This document shows positions 56,199-64,000 of a stretch of 64,000 nt of DNA, one piece after another; the stretch's first letter is position 1, and every line of letters starts with the position of its first letter. A program made the position numbers and the translations under genes. The notes under the pieces were generated by a model, which was given only the letters and a program-made list of their open reading frames with translations, did not search any database and was not told where the DNA came from. The stretch spans positions 22,024-86,023 of the forward strand of contig NZ_BMIG01000017.1 of the NCBI RefSeq assembly GCF_014641715.1. The letters are read 5' to 3'. The DNA is from Polaromonas eurypsychrophila (GTDB lineage Bacteria; Pseudomonadota; Gammaproteobacteria; Burkholderiales; Burkholderiaceae_C).

Positions 56199-57412
56199 GC
56201 TGCGAAAGCCCCCTGCTCGCTGAGTGCCACTTGCTCTTCTGCGCTGATGCCCATTTCGGTCAACACCTCGGCCGTGTGTTCGCCCAGTCGTGGCGGATGG
56301 CGCGTCACTTGCTGCGGTGTGCCCGACATCTTGACCGCGAAGCCGATGTTGGGCACCTTGCCTTCGACCGGATGGTCGATCTCCATGCGCATCTCGCGCG
56401 CCTTCGCGTGCTCGCTGTCAAAGGCTTCGGGATAAGTCAGGATCGGGCCGGCGGGAATACCGGCTTCGAGAAAGGTACTGACCCAATAATCCTTGGGTTG
56501 GAGACGAAAACTTTTCTCCAACTCCACTTCCAGCGCGTGCCGGTTTGCCAGACGCAGCGAGATGGTGGAAAAGCGCTCGTCGACGAGCAGCTCCTCGCGG
56601 CCCATCAATTTGCACAACTGCAACCAGAGCTTCTGGTTGTTCGCGCCCATCACGAAATAGCCGTCGGAGCAAGCCATCGCCTGATAAGGCGCGGTCATCT
56701 TGTTCGAGGTGCCCAATGGCTCGGGCGCCTTGCCAGTGCCCCAGTAGTCGCAGATGTCCCAGACCGAAAAAGCCAGTGCCGAGTCGAACAGCGAGGCATC
56801 CACATGCTGGCCCTGGCCGCTGCTCCTGGCGCCAATGTAAGCAGACAGGGTGGCATACACCGCAAACAACGCGCAGCCGATGTCTGCCACTGGAACGCCA
56901 GCCTTGACCGGGGGACCACCGGGATAACCGGTGACACTCATCACGCCGGACATGGCCTGCGCCATCAGATCGAAGCCGGGCCGGTCAGACCAGGGACCGG
57001 TCTGGCCGAAGCCCGAGATGCTGGTGTAGACCAGGCGCGGGTTGACTTCTTTCAGTACGTCGTAGCCCAGGCCCAGCCGCTTCATCGCGCCGGGTCGGTA
57101 GTTCTCCAGCAGGATGTCGGCGTCTTTCGCCATCCGCAGCAGCAAAGCCCGGCCGGCCTCGGACTTGAGGTTGAGCGCGACGCTGCGTTTGTTGCGGTTC
57201 ATGTTCAGAAAGCCCAGCGAATCCGGCCCCTTCATCTTGAAACCCATGGCGCCGCGCGTCTGATCACCACTGCCGGGGGGCTCGATCTTGATGACGTCGG
57301 CGCCCATGTCAGCGAGCAACATGCAGGCGTAAGGGCCTGCCATGACCTGACTGATGTCCAGCACACGGACACCGGTCAGGGGGAGTGGTCTTGTGGGAAC
57401 TTGCTGGGTCAC
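56195..57412 (-). CDS. CaiB/BaiF family CoA-transferase
   Basis: 405 residues, GTG start at 57412 overlapping the Bug gene stop (GTGA). VLDISQVMAGPYACMLLADM, GADVIKIEPPGSGDQTRGAM, NRNKRSVALNLKSEAGR and the catalytic Asp region GFDLMAQAMSGVMSVTGYPG are the family III marks. It activates an organic acid by CoA transfer. Together with the hydratase and a periplasmic binding protein it would import and activate one acid, whose identity cannot be read. It is distinct from the CoA-transferase at 48961. Confidence 0.9.
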   Translation of the reverse strand: MTQQVPTRPLPLTGVRVLDISQVMAGPYACMLLADMGADVIKIEPPGSGDQTRGAMGFKMKGPDSLGFLNMNRNKRSVALNLKSEAGRALLLRMAKDADILLENYRPGAMKRLGLGYDVLKEVNPRLVYTSISGFGQTGPWSDRPGFDLMAQAMSGVMSVTGYPGGPPVKAGVPVADIGCALFAVYATLSAYIGARSSGQGQHVDASLFDSALAFSVWDICDYWGTGKAPEPLGTSNKMTAPYQAMACSDGYFVMGANNQKLWLQLCKLMGREELLVDERFSTISLRLANRHALEVELEKSFRLQPKDYWVSTFLEAGIPAGPILTYPEAFDSEHAKAREMRMEIDHPVEGKVPNIGFAVKMSGTPQQVTRHPPRLGEHTAEVLTEMGISAEEQVALSEQGAFAA

Positions 57413-58377
57413 GCGTCGCCTTTCACGCCGCCGTCCTTGATGATCTTGGCCCACTTGATCTGCTCGGCAGCCATGAAGTCGCCGAATTTCTCGGTCGAGC
57501 CTCCGCCGTCCTGCGCGCCCGAAGCCGCCAGCCTTTCCATCACATCGGGCATCTGCATGACCTTGTTGATGTCTTCGTTCATGCGTTTGGCCATGGCCAG
57601 CGGCATTTTCGCGGGACCGGCCAGCCCGTACCAGGTGGTCGCCTCGAAGCCGGGAAAGCCGGATTCGGCCATGGTCGGTACGTTGGCGTAGGCGGGCACG
57701 CGCTGCTGGCGCGTCTGCGCCAGGGCAATGGCCTTGCCGCTTTTGACATGCGGTGTGGCCGCCGTCATGGTGTCGAAGCTGTACTGGATGGTGCCGCCTA
57801 TCAGGTCGGTCAGCATCGGGCCCGAGCCCTTGTACGGCACATGAATGGCCTTGACCTTGGCGGCCAGCATGAACATCTCCAGCGCGAGGTGCTGCGCGCT
57901 GCCGGTGCCAGCGGAACCGAAGCTGATCTTGCCGGGATTGGCGCGGCACAGTTCGACCAGGTCCTTGACGTTTTTGGCGGGCTGGTTCTCATTGCAGATC
58001 AGCAGATTGGGCGTGACGCCGACCAGCACCACCGGCTGGAAGTCCTTGGCTGCGTCGTAGTTCACCTTCTGCAGCGCCGGTGTGATGGCCTGGCTGTTGA
58101 TGTGGGCCATCAGCAGCGTGGCGCCGTCGCCGGGCTGCTTGGCCACGTAGTCGGCGGCGATGGTGCCCGAAGCGCCGGCCCGGTTCTCGACGATGACCTG
58201 GGTCTTCCACATCTCACCGAGCTTCTGGCCGATAACGCGGGCCAGGATGTCGGTGCCGCCACCCGGCGCGAAGCCGACGATGATGCGCACCGGCCCAGTG
58301 GGCAGATTTTGCGCGAGGATCAGTGAAGGAAAGGCCAGTGCGGCGGCGCCAGCGGTCACAAGGGTTCTGCGTTGCAT
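57409..58377 (-). CDS. Bug-type tripartite tricarboxylate transporter substrate-binding protein
   Basis: 322 residues. Signal peptide 1-22 (RTLVTAGAAALAFPSLILAQ). IIVGFAPGGGTDILARVIGQ, VIVENRAGASGTIAADYVAK and HVPYKGSGPMLTDLIGGTIQ are the Bug motifs. Periplasmic binding of a carboxylate for a TctAB-type permease encoded elsewhere. Its stop overlaps the GTG start of the CoA-transferase gene, so the transporter part and the activating enzyme are translationally coupled. Confidence 0.92.
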   Translation of the reverse strand: MQRRTLVTAGAAALAFPSLILAQNLPTGPVRIIVGFAPGGGTDILARVIGQKLGEMWKTQVIVENRAGASGTIAADYVAKQPGDGATLLMAHINSQAITPALQKVNYDAAKDFQPVVLVGVTPNLLICNENQPAKNVKDLVELCRANPGKISFGSAGTGSAQHLALEMFMLAAKVKAIHVPYKGSGPMLTDLIGGTIQYSFDTMTAATPHVKSGKAIALAQTRQQRVPAYANVPTMAESGFPGFEATTWYGLAGPAKMPLAMAKRMNEDINKVMQMPDVMERLAASGAQDGGGSTEKFGDFMAAEQIKWAKIIKDGGVKGDA

Positions 58378-58425
58378 GGTTGTCTCCAGTGGGTTGTTTT
58401 TGAAATCGTCAGAAAGAAACGGGGC

Positions 58426-59646
58426 TCAGGCTGCCTTGCGCAGGGGCATCACAGCGGAATGGCTGGAAAAATGGTCCATCGCGGCCTGTACGCCCGAACC
58501 GGCCAGCTTGACGCCGGCGAGCTTGAGGCCCATCTCGCAGCCTGACAGCGCGGCCATCAGGGTCAGGTCGTTGCAGTCACCGAGGTGTCCGATGCGGAAC
58601 ATCTTGCCCTTGACCTTGCCCAGGCCGGTGCCCAGCGAGCAATCGAAACGCTCGTAAATGATCTTGCGCACCGCATCGGCATCCACGCCCTCGGGCGTCA
58701 TCACGCCGGTCAGAATGGGTGAGTACACGGCAGCGTCGGCGCACTGGATCTGCAGGCCCCAGGCCCGGACCGCAGCGCGCACGCCTTCGGCCCAGCGCTG
58801 ATGCCGCGCAAACACAACGTCCAGCCCGTGTTCGAGCAACATATCGCAAGCTTCGTTGAGGCCATAAAGCAAATTGGTGTTGGGCGTCGACGGCCAATAG
58901 CCGGTCTTGTTCATCTCGATGATTTCATCCCAGGCCCAGAAGGCCTTGGGGAGTTTGGCGTTCTTGCTGGCTTCCAGCGCTTTGCTTGAGACCGCATTGA
59001 AGCTGATGCCGGGCGGAAGCATCAGGCCTTTTTGCGAGCCGCTGATGCTGACGTCCACGCCCCACTCATCATGTTTGTAGTCGGCCGACGCCAGGCCGGA
59101 GATGGTGTCCACCAGCAGCAGCGCCGGATGTTTCGCAGCATTGATGGCCTTGCGCACGGCGGCGATGTTGCTGGTCACGCCGGTCGAGGTCTCGTTGTGC
59201 ACCACACAGACAGCCTTGATGCTGTGCTGGCTGTCGGCCTTGAGTCGCTCCTCGATCAGGTCGGCCCGCACGCCGTGGCGCCAGACTTCGGCGCCGGGGT
59301 CGCTCATGACCTCGGTCTTGAGACCGACGCGCGCGGCGAGTTTTTGCCACAACGCGGCGAAGTGACCGGTCTCATACATCAGCACGTGGTCGCCGGCGCT
59401 CAGGGTGTTGACCAGCGCCGCTTCCCAGGCGCCGGTGCCAGAGGCCGGGTAAATCATCACCGACTGTTTGGTCTTGAAGATTTTCTTGATGTCGGCCAGC
59501 ACCTTCAGACCGAGCGCGGCGAACTCGGGACCGCGGTGGTCGATGGTCGGCAAGCTCATGGCGCGCAGGATGCGGTCTGGCACAGGGGACGGGCCGGGGA
59601 TCTGCAGGAAATGGCGGCCGGTGGGGTGAAAGTCAAGCGTCAACAT
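58426..59646 (-). CDS. Serine/alanine-glyoxylate aminotransferase family protein
   Basis: 406 residues from the ATG at 59646. The class V PLP fold shows IPGPSPVPDRILRAMSLPTI, IYPASGTGAWEAALVNTL, VVHNETSTGV, LLLVDTISGLASADY and the PLP lysine K206 in SGSQKGLMLPPG. These enzymes transaminate glyoxylate with serine or alanine to give glycine. An operator candidate 30 bases upstream matches one before the divergent GntR gene, so both are probably controlled by that regulator. Serine-glyoxylate is the more likely reaction in this group. Confidence 0.9.
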   Translation of the reverse strand: MLTLDFHPTGRHFLQIPGPSPVPDRILRAMSLPTIDHRGPEFAALGLKVLADIKKIFKTKQSVMIYPASGTGAWEAALVNTLSAGDHVLMYETGHFAALWQKLAARVGLKTEVMSDPGAEVWRHGVRADLIEERLKADSQHSIKAVCVVHNETSTGVTSNIAAVRKAINAAKHPALLLVDTISGLASADYKHDEWGVDVSISGSQKGLMLPPGISFNAVSSKALEASKNAKLPKAFWAWDEIIEMNKTGYWPSTPNTNLLYGLNEACDMLLEHGLDVVFARHQRWAEGVRAAVRAWGLQIQCADAAVYSPILTGVMTPEGVDADAVRKIIYERFDCSLGTGLGKVKGKMFRIGHLGDCNDLTLMAALSGCEMGLKLAGVKLAGSGVQAAMDHFSSHSAVMPLRKAA

Positions 59647-59675
59647 AAATCGGATACTCCGTGAAGAAGAACCCA

Positions 59676-59693
59676 TTTTTTGCATACAAAATT
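59676..59693. promoter_or_regulatory. GntR operator candidate, copy 1
   Basis: TTTTTTGCATACAAAATT, exactly repeated at 59739. It lies 30 bases before the aminotransferase start. The GCATAC/GTATGC core is typical of FCD-type GntR sites. Confidence 0.65.
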
Positions 59694-59738
59694 CATTTGT
59701 CAACCTTTTTAAGCCAAATATAGGGTTTGACTTGAGTG

Positions 59739-59756
59739 TTTTTTGCATACAAAATT
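59739..59756. promoter_or_regulatory. GntR operator candidate, copy 2
   Basis: TTTTTTGCATACAAAATT, identical to 59676-59693 and 63 bases (six helical turns) from it. It lies 6 bases before the GntR start codon, so it would repress that gene directly. Confidence 0.65.
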
Positions 59757-59761
59757 TACAT

Positions 59762-60457
59762 ATGAGCGCAGACATCATCCCCATCCCCCGTGCCGCCCTG
59801 CATGAACAGGTGGCGCATCGCCTGCGCCAGATGCTGGTCGAAAACCGCATCGCGCCGGGCGCCAAGCTCAATGAACGCGAACTCAGCGAGATCCTCAATG
59901 TCTCGCGCACGCCGCTGCGTGAAGCCATCAAGATGCTGGCGGCCGAGGGCCTGGTCGAATTGCTGCCGAATCGTGGCGCGATCGCCGTGGAGCTGACCGA
60001 AGCCGACATCCTCAACACCTTCGAGGTGATGTCCGGGCTGGAAGCCCAGTCGGGCGCGCTGGCCGCCGAGCGCATCACCGAAGCGGAGCTCGACGAGATC
60101 AAGGCCATGCATTACGAAATGCTGGCGGCTTACACGCGGCGCGACCTGCCCGCCTATTACCAGCTCAACTCGGCGATCCACCGCGCCATCAATGCCGCGG
60201 CAAAGAACCCGGTGTTGACCGCCACCTACAACCAGGTCAATGCCCGGCTCCAGGCCTTGCGCTTTCGCTCCAACCAGGACGGCGAAAAATGGAAGGCCGC
60301 CGTCGAGGAACATGAGCTGATGGTGCAGGCGCTGAGCGCACGCGACCCGCAGGCCATGCGCACCGTGCTTGGCAGCCACCTCAACAACAAACTCGGGGTG
60401 GTGATCGAACAAGTGCGTACGGCCAACAGCGCAGCCATGGCGCAGGCCAAGGCATGA
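59762..60457 (+). CDS. GntR family regulator with FCD ligand domain
   Basis: 231 residues from the ATG at 59762. Winged HTH: HEQVAHRLRQMLVENRIAPG, LSEILNVSRTPLREAIKMLA. FCD domain of about 95-215 with metal-binding His and Asp positions (FEVMSGLEAQSGALAA, YYQLNSAIHRAI, AAVEEHELMVQALSARD). It is divergent from the aminotransferase gene and overlaps the dehydrogenase start. Likely a repressor of both, responding to a 2-oxo or 2-hydroxy acid such as glyoxylate or glycolate (inference). Confidence 0.92.
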   Translation: MSADIIPIPRAALHEQVAHRLRQMLVENRIAPGAKLNERELSEILNVSRTPLREAIKMLAAEGLVELLPNRGAIAVELTEADILNTFEVMSGLEAQSGALAAERITEAELDEIKAMHYEMLAAYTRRDLPAYYQLNSAIHRAINAAAKNPVLTATYNQVNARLQALRFRSNQDGEKWKAAVEEHELMVQALSARDPQAMRTVLGSHLNNKLGVVIEQVRTANSAAMAQAKA

Positions 60458-63400
60458 ACGCCCCGCTGCCCCTGAAAGTGACGCGTGAAACGGCGGCGCA
60501 AGCCTACGAGCAGGTGGCACGCGTCAGCAACGAAGTCGCCGGCAAGCTGGCGGCGCGGCTAGCCGCCGAAACCTGCGGCGAAGTGCTGTTCTCAAGTGCC
60601 GACCGCGGTCGCTACGCCACCGATGCCTCGATTTACCAGGTGATGCCGGCCGGCGTGTTTGTGCCGACCGGCGCGCCCGACGTGAAGACTGCGCTGGACA
60701 TCTGCCGCGACATGGGCGTGCCGATCGTTCCGCGCGGTGGCGGCACCAGCCAGTGCGGCCAGACTGTCGGCACCGGGCTGGTCATTGACCATGCCAAACA
60801 CATGCGCAACATCGTGGACGTGGATGTGGACAAGCGCACCGCCGTGGTCGAGCCCGGCATCGTGCTCGACCACCTGAACGCGGCCTTGAAAAAACACGGC
60901 CTGTGGTACCCGGTCGATGTCTCCACCGCAGCACAGGCCACACTGGGCGGCATGGCTGGCAACAACTCCTGCGGCAGCCGCAGCATCGCCTACGGCAACA
61001 TGGTGCACAACGTGCTGGGCGCCGAGGCCTGGACCTCCGATGGCCACCTGCTGCAACTCGGCACCTGGTCCGGCAGCAGCGGCAAGGCGCGCGAGCTGGG
61101 CGCCTATGTGCGCACGCTGGCCGAAGAGCTGCAACCGGCGATCCACCAGCGCTGGCCCACCGTGATGCGGCGTGTTGGCGGCTACAACCTGGACATTTTC
61201 GATCCGCGCAGCGAGCGGCCGTACACGACCGACGGATCGGTCAACCTGTCGCACCTGCTGATCGGCAGCGAAGGTACCTTGGCCCTGACCAAATCACTGA
61301 CCCTGCAACTGGCCGAACTGCCCAAAGCCAAGGTGCTCGGCGTGGTAAACTTCCCGACCTTTTACCGCGCGATGGACGCGGCCCAGTACATCGTAAAGAT
61401 CGGTGACGGCACGCTGACGGCGGTGGAGCTGGTGGACCGCACCATGATTGATCTGTCGCTCCAAAACCCGGCGTTTGCACCGACCATACGCAGCGCGCTG
61501 ATCGGCCAGCCTGCGGCGATTTTGCTGGTCGAGTTTTCGGGCGCGAGCAAGGCGGACTTGCTGCCCCACCTCAAACGCCTGGGCGAACTCATGGGCGATT
61601 TGCTGCTGCCCGATTCGGTGGTCGAAATGACGGACGACGCGCCACAGAAAAATCTGTGGGAGGTGCGCAAGGCCGGCCTCAACATCATGATGAGCCTCAA
61701 GGGCGACGGCAAGCCTGTCAGTTTCATTGAGGACTGCGCGGTACCACTTGAGCACCTGGCCGAATACACGGATGCGCTCACCGAGGTGTTCAGAAAATAC
61801 GGCAGCAAGGGCACCTGGTATGCCCACGCCTCGGTCGGCACACTGCATGTGCGGCCGATTCTGGACATGCGACGTGAGGGCGCGCCCAAGATGCGCGCGA
61901 TTGCCGAGGAAGCTTCCGAGCTGGTGCGCAAGTTCAAGGGCGCCTACAGCGGAGAACACGGCGACGGCCTGTGCCGCGGCGAGTGGATAACGTGGCAGTT
62001 CGGTCCGCAGATCAACGAAGCCTTTGCCAAGATCAAGCAGTTCATGGACCCGGCTGGCCTGCTGAGCCCCGGCCGCATGGTCAACCCGCCGAAGATGGAC
62101 GACACGCGGTTGATGCGTTTTCCGCCAGCCTACCAGGTCATCCCGATACAAACCTCGCTCGACTGGCGCGCCTGGGACGTGCAGAACAATCCAGCCACCG
62201 AACAGACCAGCGCACCCGGCAGCGGCGGTGACCCGGCCCAGGGATTTGCCAAGGCCGTGGAGATGTGCAACAACAACGGCCACTGCCGCAAGTTCGACGC
62301 CGGCACCATGTGCCCGAGCTACCGCGTCACACGCGATGAGAAACATTTGACACGCGGCCGCGCCAACACCTTGCGGCTGGCGCTATCGGGCCAGCTTGAC
62401 GGCATCAACGCGCAGGACGCCTTCACCAGCGAACCGGTGCGGGAAGCGCTGGACCTGTGCGTGGGCTGCAAGGGCTGCAAGCGCGACTGCCCGACGGGTG
62501 TGGACATGGCCAAAATGAAGGTGGAGTTTCTGTACCACTACAAGGCCAAACACGGCTACACGCTGAAAGACAAGCTGGTCGCGCGCCTGCCCGACTATGC
62601 GCACTGGGCCAGCCGCTTTGCGCCGCTGCTGAACCTGCGCGACAAAATTCCCGGACTGGCCGCGCTTAGCGAAAAGTTCACCGGCTTTTCCGCCAAACGC
62701 ACGCTGCCGCAATGGCAGAGCCGCACCTTTTTCAACACCCTGCATGCAACCGCCACCCGTGAAGAGCTTCTGGCCGCGAGCAAACCGGTGGTGCTGTTTG
62801 TTGACACCTTCAACGGTTATTTCGAGTCGGACAACGCAAGCTCGGCGGTCAAGGTGCTGCAAGCTGGCGGCTACGCCGTGCACATCGCTGCAAAAACGAA
62901 AGCGGATGGGAAAAGCCTGTGTTGCGGCCGCACTTATCTGGCCAGCGGCATGGTGGATGAAGCGAAGGCGAAGGCCACCGAACTGGTGGACACCCTGCTG
63001 CCCTTCGCCGAACGCGGCATCGCCATCGTCGGCCTGGAACCGTCCTGCCTGCTGACCATGCGCGACGAGATGCTGGTCATGGGCCTGGGTGAAGCGGCGC
63101 AAACCATCAGCGGCCAGGCTTTGCTGTTCGAGGAGTTTCTGGCGCGCGAGGCGACGGCCGGCAAGCTCGAGGGATTGAAGAAAAAGCTGCAGCCGGTGGA
63201 TCAGGCCATCCTGCTGCACGGACATTGTCATCAGAAGGCGTTTGGCGCGGTCAGCCCCATTCTCGACGTGCTTAAGTTGATCCCCGGCGCAAAACCCGAA
63301 CTGATCGAATCCAGTTGCTGCGGCATGGCCGGCAGCTTCGGTTATGAAGCCAGCCACTACGAGGTGTCGATGCAGATGGCCGAGCTGAGCCTGTTGCCGG

Positions 63401-63528
63401 CGGTGCGCAAACAGCCCGACGCCATCGTGGTTGCCGACGGCACCAGTTGCCGACACCAGATCCGGGACGGCGCGCAGCGCGAGGCGGTGCATGTGGCGGT
63501 GTTGATAGCGCGGCAACTGGGCGCCTGA
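60454..63528 (+). CDS. FAD/Fe-S 2-hydroxyacid dehydrogenase, YdiJ-like
   Basis: 1024 residues. The FAD-binding type 4 domain (about 45-270) has PRGGGTSQCGQTVGTGLVID and AGNNSCGSRSIAYGN, and the FAD-oxidase C-terminal domain follows to about 560. Then Fe-S cysteines: GHCRKFDAGTMCPSYR and DLCVGCKGCKRDCPTGVDM. The CCG domains are at HGHCHQKAFG and SCCGMAGSFGYE. This domain order is that of E. coli YdiJ, a D-2-hydroxyglutarate dehydrogenase, and of related glycolate/D-lactate dehydrogenases. Its ATG overlaps the GntR stop. With the glyoxylate aminotransferase, a 2-hydroxyacid oxidation role fits. Confidence 0.92.
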   Translation: MNAPLPLKVTRETAAQAYEQVARVSNEVAGKLAARLAAETCGEVLFSSADRGRYATDASIYQVMPAGVFVPTGAPDVKTALDICRDMGVPIVPRGGGTSQCGQTVGTGLVIDHAKHMRNIVDVDVDKRTAVVEPGIVLDHLNAALKKHGLWYPVDVSTAAQATLGGMAGNNSCGSRSIAYGNMVHNVLGAEAWTSDGHLLQLGTWSGSSGKARELGAYVRTLAEELQPAIHQRWPTVMRRVGGYNLDIFDPRSERPYTTDGSVNLSHLLIGSEGTLALTKSLTLQLAELPKAKVLGVVNFPTFYRAMDAAQYIVKIGDGTLTAVELVDRTMIDLSLQNPAFAPTIRSALIGQPAAILLVEFSGASKADLLPHLKRLGELMGDLLLPDSVVEMTDDAPQKNLWEVRKAGLNIMMSLKGDGKPVSFIEDCAVPLEHLAEYTDALTEVFRKYGSKGTWYAHASVGTLHVRPILDMRREGAPKMRAIAEEASELVRKFKGAYSGEHGDGLCRGEWITWQFGPQINEAFAKIKQFMDPAGLLSPGRMVNPPKMDDTRLMRFPPAYQVIPIQTSLDWRAWDVQNNPATEQTSAPGSGGDPAQGFAKAVEMCNNNGHCRKFDAGTMCPSYRVTRDEKHLTRGRANTLRLALSGQLDGINAQDAFTSEPVREALDLCVGCKGCKRDCPTGVDMAKMKVEFLYHYKAKHGYTLKDKLVARLPDYAHWASRFAPLLNLRDKIPGLAALSEKFTGFSAKRTLPQWQSRTFFNTLHATATREELLAASKPVVLFVDTFNGYFESDNASSAVKVLQAGGYAVHIAAKTKADGKSLCCGRTYLASGMVDEAKAKATELVDTLLPFAERGIAIVGLEPSCLLTMRDEMLVMGLGEAAQTISGQALLFEEFLAREATAGKLEGLKKKLQPVDQAILLHGHCHQKAFGAVSPILDVLKLIPGAKPELIESSCCGMAGSFGYEASHYEVSMQMAELSLLPAVRKQPDAIVVADGTSCRHQIRDGAQREAVHVAVLIARQLGA

Positions 63529-63584
63529 GGAAGCAGGCCCGACCATGCAGGGCCGGCTGCAGCGCAGCAACCTTCAGTTTGCTT

Positions 63585-63637
63585 CTCTTTTGATAGCTGC
63601 TTGCGTTTGCGGGAAAAGAGCTAGAGGCCGATTTGAT
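63585..63637. repeat. AGCTAT-type dispersed intergenic repeat, copy 9
   Basis: TTCTCTTTTGATAGCTGCTT then GCGTTTGCGGGAAAAGAGCT and AGAGGCCGATTTGATTC. Confidence 0.6.
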
Positions 63638-63828
63638 TCGTAAACCCATGCGAGAAAGTTCAAACCGTCGCGGCGTTACGCGACGTTCCCGGCTCACATT
63701 GGACTGTAGGAGCCACTCCCCACTCCCACCCCTAACCCCTCCCTCGCCCCGCTGGGCGATGGAGGGGGACCTCATTTGGCCGCGTGCGCTGCGCTCGCGT
63801 GCAAACATGACTGCCGCTTGGGATTCTC

Positions 63829-63857
63829 GTCCTTGAAGCGCTTTGCGCTTCAAGGAC
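63829..63857. repeat. Perfect 13-bp hairpin
   Basis: GTCCTTGAAGCGC, loop TTT, GCGCTTCAAGGAC. No T run follows, so it is not a typical terminator. It lies in the long spacer after the dehydrogenase gene, where I see no coding frame. Confidence 0.55.
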
Positions 63858-63883
63858 TCCGGATGGGGTCCGCGGTATTGGGA

Positions 63884-64000
63884 TATTGGTTTTCTCTCCC
63901 CACCCGTCGGGCTGGGCCGAGGAGCGCAGCCGAAAACGGATCAGGGCGAGCGATTGTCTGAGCGAAGCGAGTTCGAGCTCGACCCCGTTTTCGGCGAGCA
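63884..64000. repeat. Partial second copy of the long palindromic element
   Basis: The sequence GCCGAGGAGCGCAGCCGAAA ... GGATCAGGGCGAGCGATTGT ... GTTCGAGCTCGACCCCG matches the right arm of the element at 50223-50743. It runs off the window end. Confidence 0.65.

Overview
The window is a 64 kb piece of a high-GC bacterial chromosome that most resembles Burkholderiales, family Comamonadaceae (Rhodoferax, Polaromonas and Variovorax relatives). This placement is inference. It rests on several Bug-type tripartite tricarboxylate substrate-binding proteins, a beta-proteobacterial H-NS-like protein, CaiB/BaiF and MmgE/PrpD acid-catabolism genes, and short dispersed repeats of the AGCTAT...GGGCTNNAGG type between genes. 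No rRNA, tRNA, CRISPR array or replication origin was seen.

Layout. 1-7.4 kb (minus strand): a truncated 7TM-DISM/PAS sensor with an orphan receiver protein, a four-gene operon of very small proteins, phosphatidylserine synthase, exported and DUF proteins, an FHA protein and an SUI1/YciH factor. 7.5-15.1 kb: a hemerythrin-like protein behind an FNR-type box, an exported MsrB-MsrA pair, a dienelactone-hydrolase-like protein, a GST, a PilZ protein, a peptidoglycan-binding/GH46-like enzyme, a GIY-YIG-like protein and an MFS transporter. 15.2-24.7 kb: two strongly similar class A penicillin-binding proteins flank a 4.6 kb stretch that holds a MITE, a degenerate region and an AT-rich insert (H-NS-like protein and a secreted unknown protein bracketed by two 34-bp repeats). 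24.9-33.3 kb: cardiolipin synthase with an overlapping 24-codon leader ORF, MazF- and HicA-type toxin-antitoxin pairs, a PhoD-like phosphatase, a lipase, a lipoprotein and a VWA protein.

33.3-37.3 kb is an AT-richer block that looks acquired. It holds three minus-strand genes in one operon: an adenine DNA methyltransferase with a specificity-like C-terminus, a P-loop ATPase with a zinc ribbon and helix-hairpin-helix tail, and a protein with an R-x4-H HEPN motif. It is the best candidate here for an undescribed defence system.

37.5-45.4 kb: a GST, a PLP aminotransferase, a dienelactone hydrolase, a TetR-controlled SRPBCC/thioesterase operon with a palindromic operator, a hipBA module behind three 27-bp tandem repeats, endonuclease III overlapping hipA, and a tandem array of intergenic repeats. 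45.4-54.1 kb: a CitE-like lyase, MmgE/PrpD protein, CoA-transferase, acyl-CoA dehydrogenase and MaoC-type hydratase with a divergent LysR regulator. This set matches the itaconate-degradation (ict-ich-ccl) clusters known from Pseudomonas. 54.1-58.4 kb: a LivJ-type binding protein and a tightly coupled Bug/CoA-transferase/enoyl-CoA hydratase operon. 58.4-63.5 kb: serine-glyoxylate-type aminotransferase divergent from a GntR/FCD regulator and a large FAD/Fe-S 2-hydroxyacid dehydrogenase, sharing two identical 18-bp operator candidates. The window ends inside a copy of a long palindromic intergenic element that also occurs at 50.2-50.7 kb.
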